Positions 63,188 to 64,000 of a DNA stretch of 64,000 bases are shown piece after piece. The position numbers and the translations under genes were made by a program. Source of the DNA: Pseudomonas promysalinigenes (GTDB lineage: Bacteria > Pseudomonadota > Gammaproteobacteria > Pseudomonadales > Pseudomonadaceae). The notes under the pieces were generated by a model that worked only from the letters and a program-made list of their open reading frames with translations, searched no databases and was not told the DNA's origin. Location of the stretch: NCBI RefSeq assembly GCF_014269025.2, contig NZ_CP077094.1, positions 2,232,001-2,296,000 of the forward strand. Reading direction: 5' to 3'. Every line of letters starts with the position of its first letter. The first letter of the stretch is position 1.

Positions 63188-64000
63188 ATGGGTACTGATA
63201 TTTCCAGGTTCGCTTCATCGAGCGCTCTGCGCCGGGATCGGTGGACGCTGGCGGCATACCGCGAGGTGCTGCGCAAGCGGCTGGGTCAGCAACCGGGCCT
63301 TGAACTCAAAAGCCTGGCCGAAAGAAGCTGGGATATCGCCCCTGGTGGCAGCACGGTTTCGCCTGCGGCCGTGTTCCTGCCCGGCCAGATGGAGCGTGTA
63401 ACAGGCTGGCAGGAAAAAGAGTTCTTCCCCTATGTACACCCAGGGCCGACCATGCAAGGCGGGCTCACAGTCACCCATGGCCCTACACGCGGCTACTTGC
63501 TCAAGGATGTATGGTTGATCGACGGGGCGCTTTACAAGGGCAAAGCCAGCCAGTGGTTGTCATTGCGGCAGGTCAGCGTCCCATCGGTCAGGGTCGAGCA
63601 CGAGGTCGAGCGCGCGGCCATTTATTGCACTCACAACGGTAACAGTTGGTTCGGCACCTGGCTGATGGAGGACTGCCCGACCTATGCCTTGGCTTGCAAT
63701 GAAGGTGTGCCGGTTACCATTGCACCGTCGGCGCGCTTTCCGCTGTTCACCCAGGCCCCTGCCTATGAGGCTTGGCTAGGGATGCAACCGCTGCGGCTGC
63801 GTACGGCGTTTTTCCGTGAGCTGGTGGTGTTTGACGACATGAGCAACAACTTCAGCCGCTACCAGCGCTTTCGCGACATGGGCCACAAATTGCTGGCTCA
63901 CGTGGCCCATGTGCCGCACCCGGGGGTCTTCATTCTGCGTGGGGGCGACGGCGAGCTACGCATGTTGCGCAACGAACTGGAATTGGCTGAGCATCTGCGT
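63188..64000 (+). CDS. GT61-family glycosyltransferase, partial (cut by window end)
   Basis: The frame is open from ATG 63188 to the last base, 271 codons, with no stop. A strong AAAGGAGGGCG (63175-63185) precedes it. Around residues 155-165 the protein reads NSWFGTWLMEDCPTYAL, which matches the GHWLxExLPR core of DUF563/GT61 proteins, and YQRFRDMGHKL and VFILRGGDGELR near 240-265 fit the later nucleotide-sugar segment (R-x-x-x-R type). Such enzymes add sugars to capsular or exopolysaccharides. It lies 52 nt after the acyltransferase-like gene. The C terminus lies beyond the window. Confidence 0.75.
   Translation, partial: MGTDISRFASSSALRRDRWTLAAYREVLRKRLGQQPGLELKSLAERSWDIAPGGSTVSPAAVFLPGQMERVTGWQEKEFFPYVHPGPTMQGGLTVTHGPTRGYLLKDVWLIDGALYKGKASQWLSLRQVSVPSVRVEHEVERAAIYCTHNGNSWFGTWLMEDCPTYALACNEGVPVTIAPSARFPLFTQAPAYEAWLGMQPLRLRTAFFRELVVFDDMSNNFSRYQRFRDMGHKLLAHVAHVPHPGVFILRGGDGELRMLRNELELAEHLR

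Noticed and set aside
1..64000. CRISPR array, tRNA genes, IS elements or prophage
   Set aside because: No regularly spaced direct repeats, cloverleaf-type sequences, transposase or phage genes were seen on either strand.

Overview
The window looks like chromosomal DNA of a Pseudomonas of the putida group. Coding density is high and coding GC is around 60 percent by eye. There are REP-type GC-rich inverted repeats, and the gene families are typical Pseudomonas ones: a lexA2-imuA-imuB-dnaE2 cassette, MexEF-OprN, DUF1652, CSS-motif cyclic-di-GMP proteins and HPPD. No tRNA, rRNA, insertion sequence, prophage or CRISPR array was seen. All calls come from reading the sequence, without any database search.

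Layout. (1) 184-8703: an organosulfur or onium compound module. It holds two tandem SsuA-like binding proteins (the first broken at a C7 tract), a fused ProV-ProW type ABC transporter with its ProX-like binding protein, a homocysteine S-methyltransferase and MsrA (both joined to the gene before by ATGA overlaps), and a flavin-dependent monooxygenase of the NtaA/DszA/DmoA type. (2) 8868-14613: the LexA2-controlled mutagenesis cassette, with a GTAC-N4-GTGC operator directly before lexA2. (3) 14627-20348: aldo/keto reductase, LysR regulator, 3-oxoacid CoA-transferase A and B, AtoE transporter and an AraC regulator, probably a short-chain acid or ketone-body uptake locus. (4) 20293-25173: LysE exporter, TerC-CBS-CorC membrane protein, RarD-like permease and a CSS-EAL phosphodiesterase. 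(5) 25475-32159: HPPD, a stand-alone CSS sensor, a DJ-1/PfpI protein and two convergent hybrid histidine kinases. (6) 32194-39262: a HEAT/TPR protein and the mexE-mexF-oprN pump operon on the minus strand, with a strong terminator and a MexT-box-like site. (7) 39472-46302: MFS and LysE transporters, GNAT, alpha/beta hydrolase, pirin, DUF1652, AlkB and MobA. (8) 46364-52857: a second RND pump (pump and adaptor, no outer-membrane gene) divergent from an RstA/RstB-like two-component system. (9) 53009-64000: PACE efflux protein, an isoleucine-rich leader peptide and attenuator before ilvA, Fe-alcohol dehydrogenase, a DUF1173-like protein, a VOC protein, a GapN-like dehydrogenase, a GGDEF-EAL protein, and the start of what may be a polysaccharide locus (GNAT-fold protein and a GT61-type glycosyltransferase cut by the window end).

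The most interesting points are: the organosulfur module, whose gene content suggests ABC-driven uptake of a methylated sulfonium compound and its use as methyl donor for methionine; the ilvA attenuator, whose leader peptide, antiterminator and terminator can all be read from the sequence; the C7 frameshift; a hairpin that buries the Shine-Dalgarno of the Fe-alcohol dehydrogenase; and a GapN-like enzyme without the usual catalytic glutamate.
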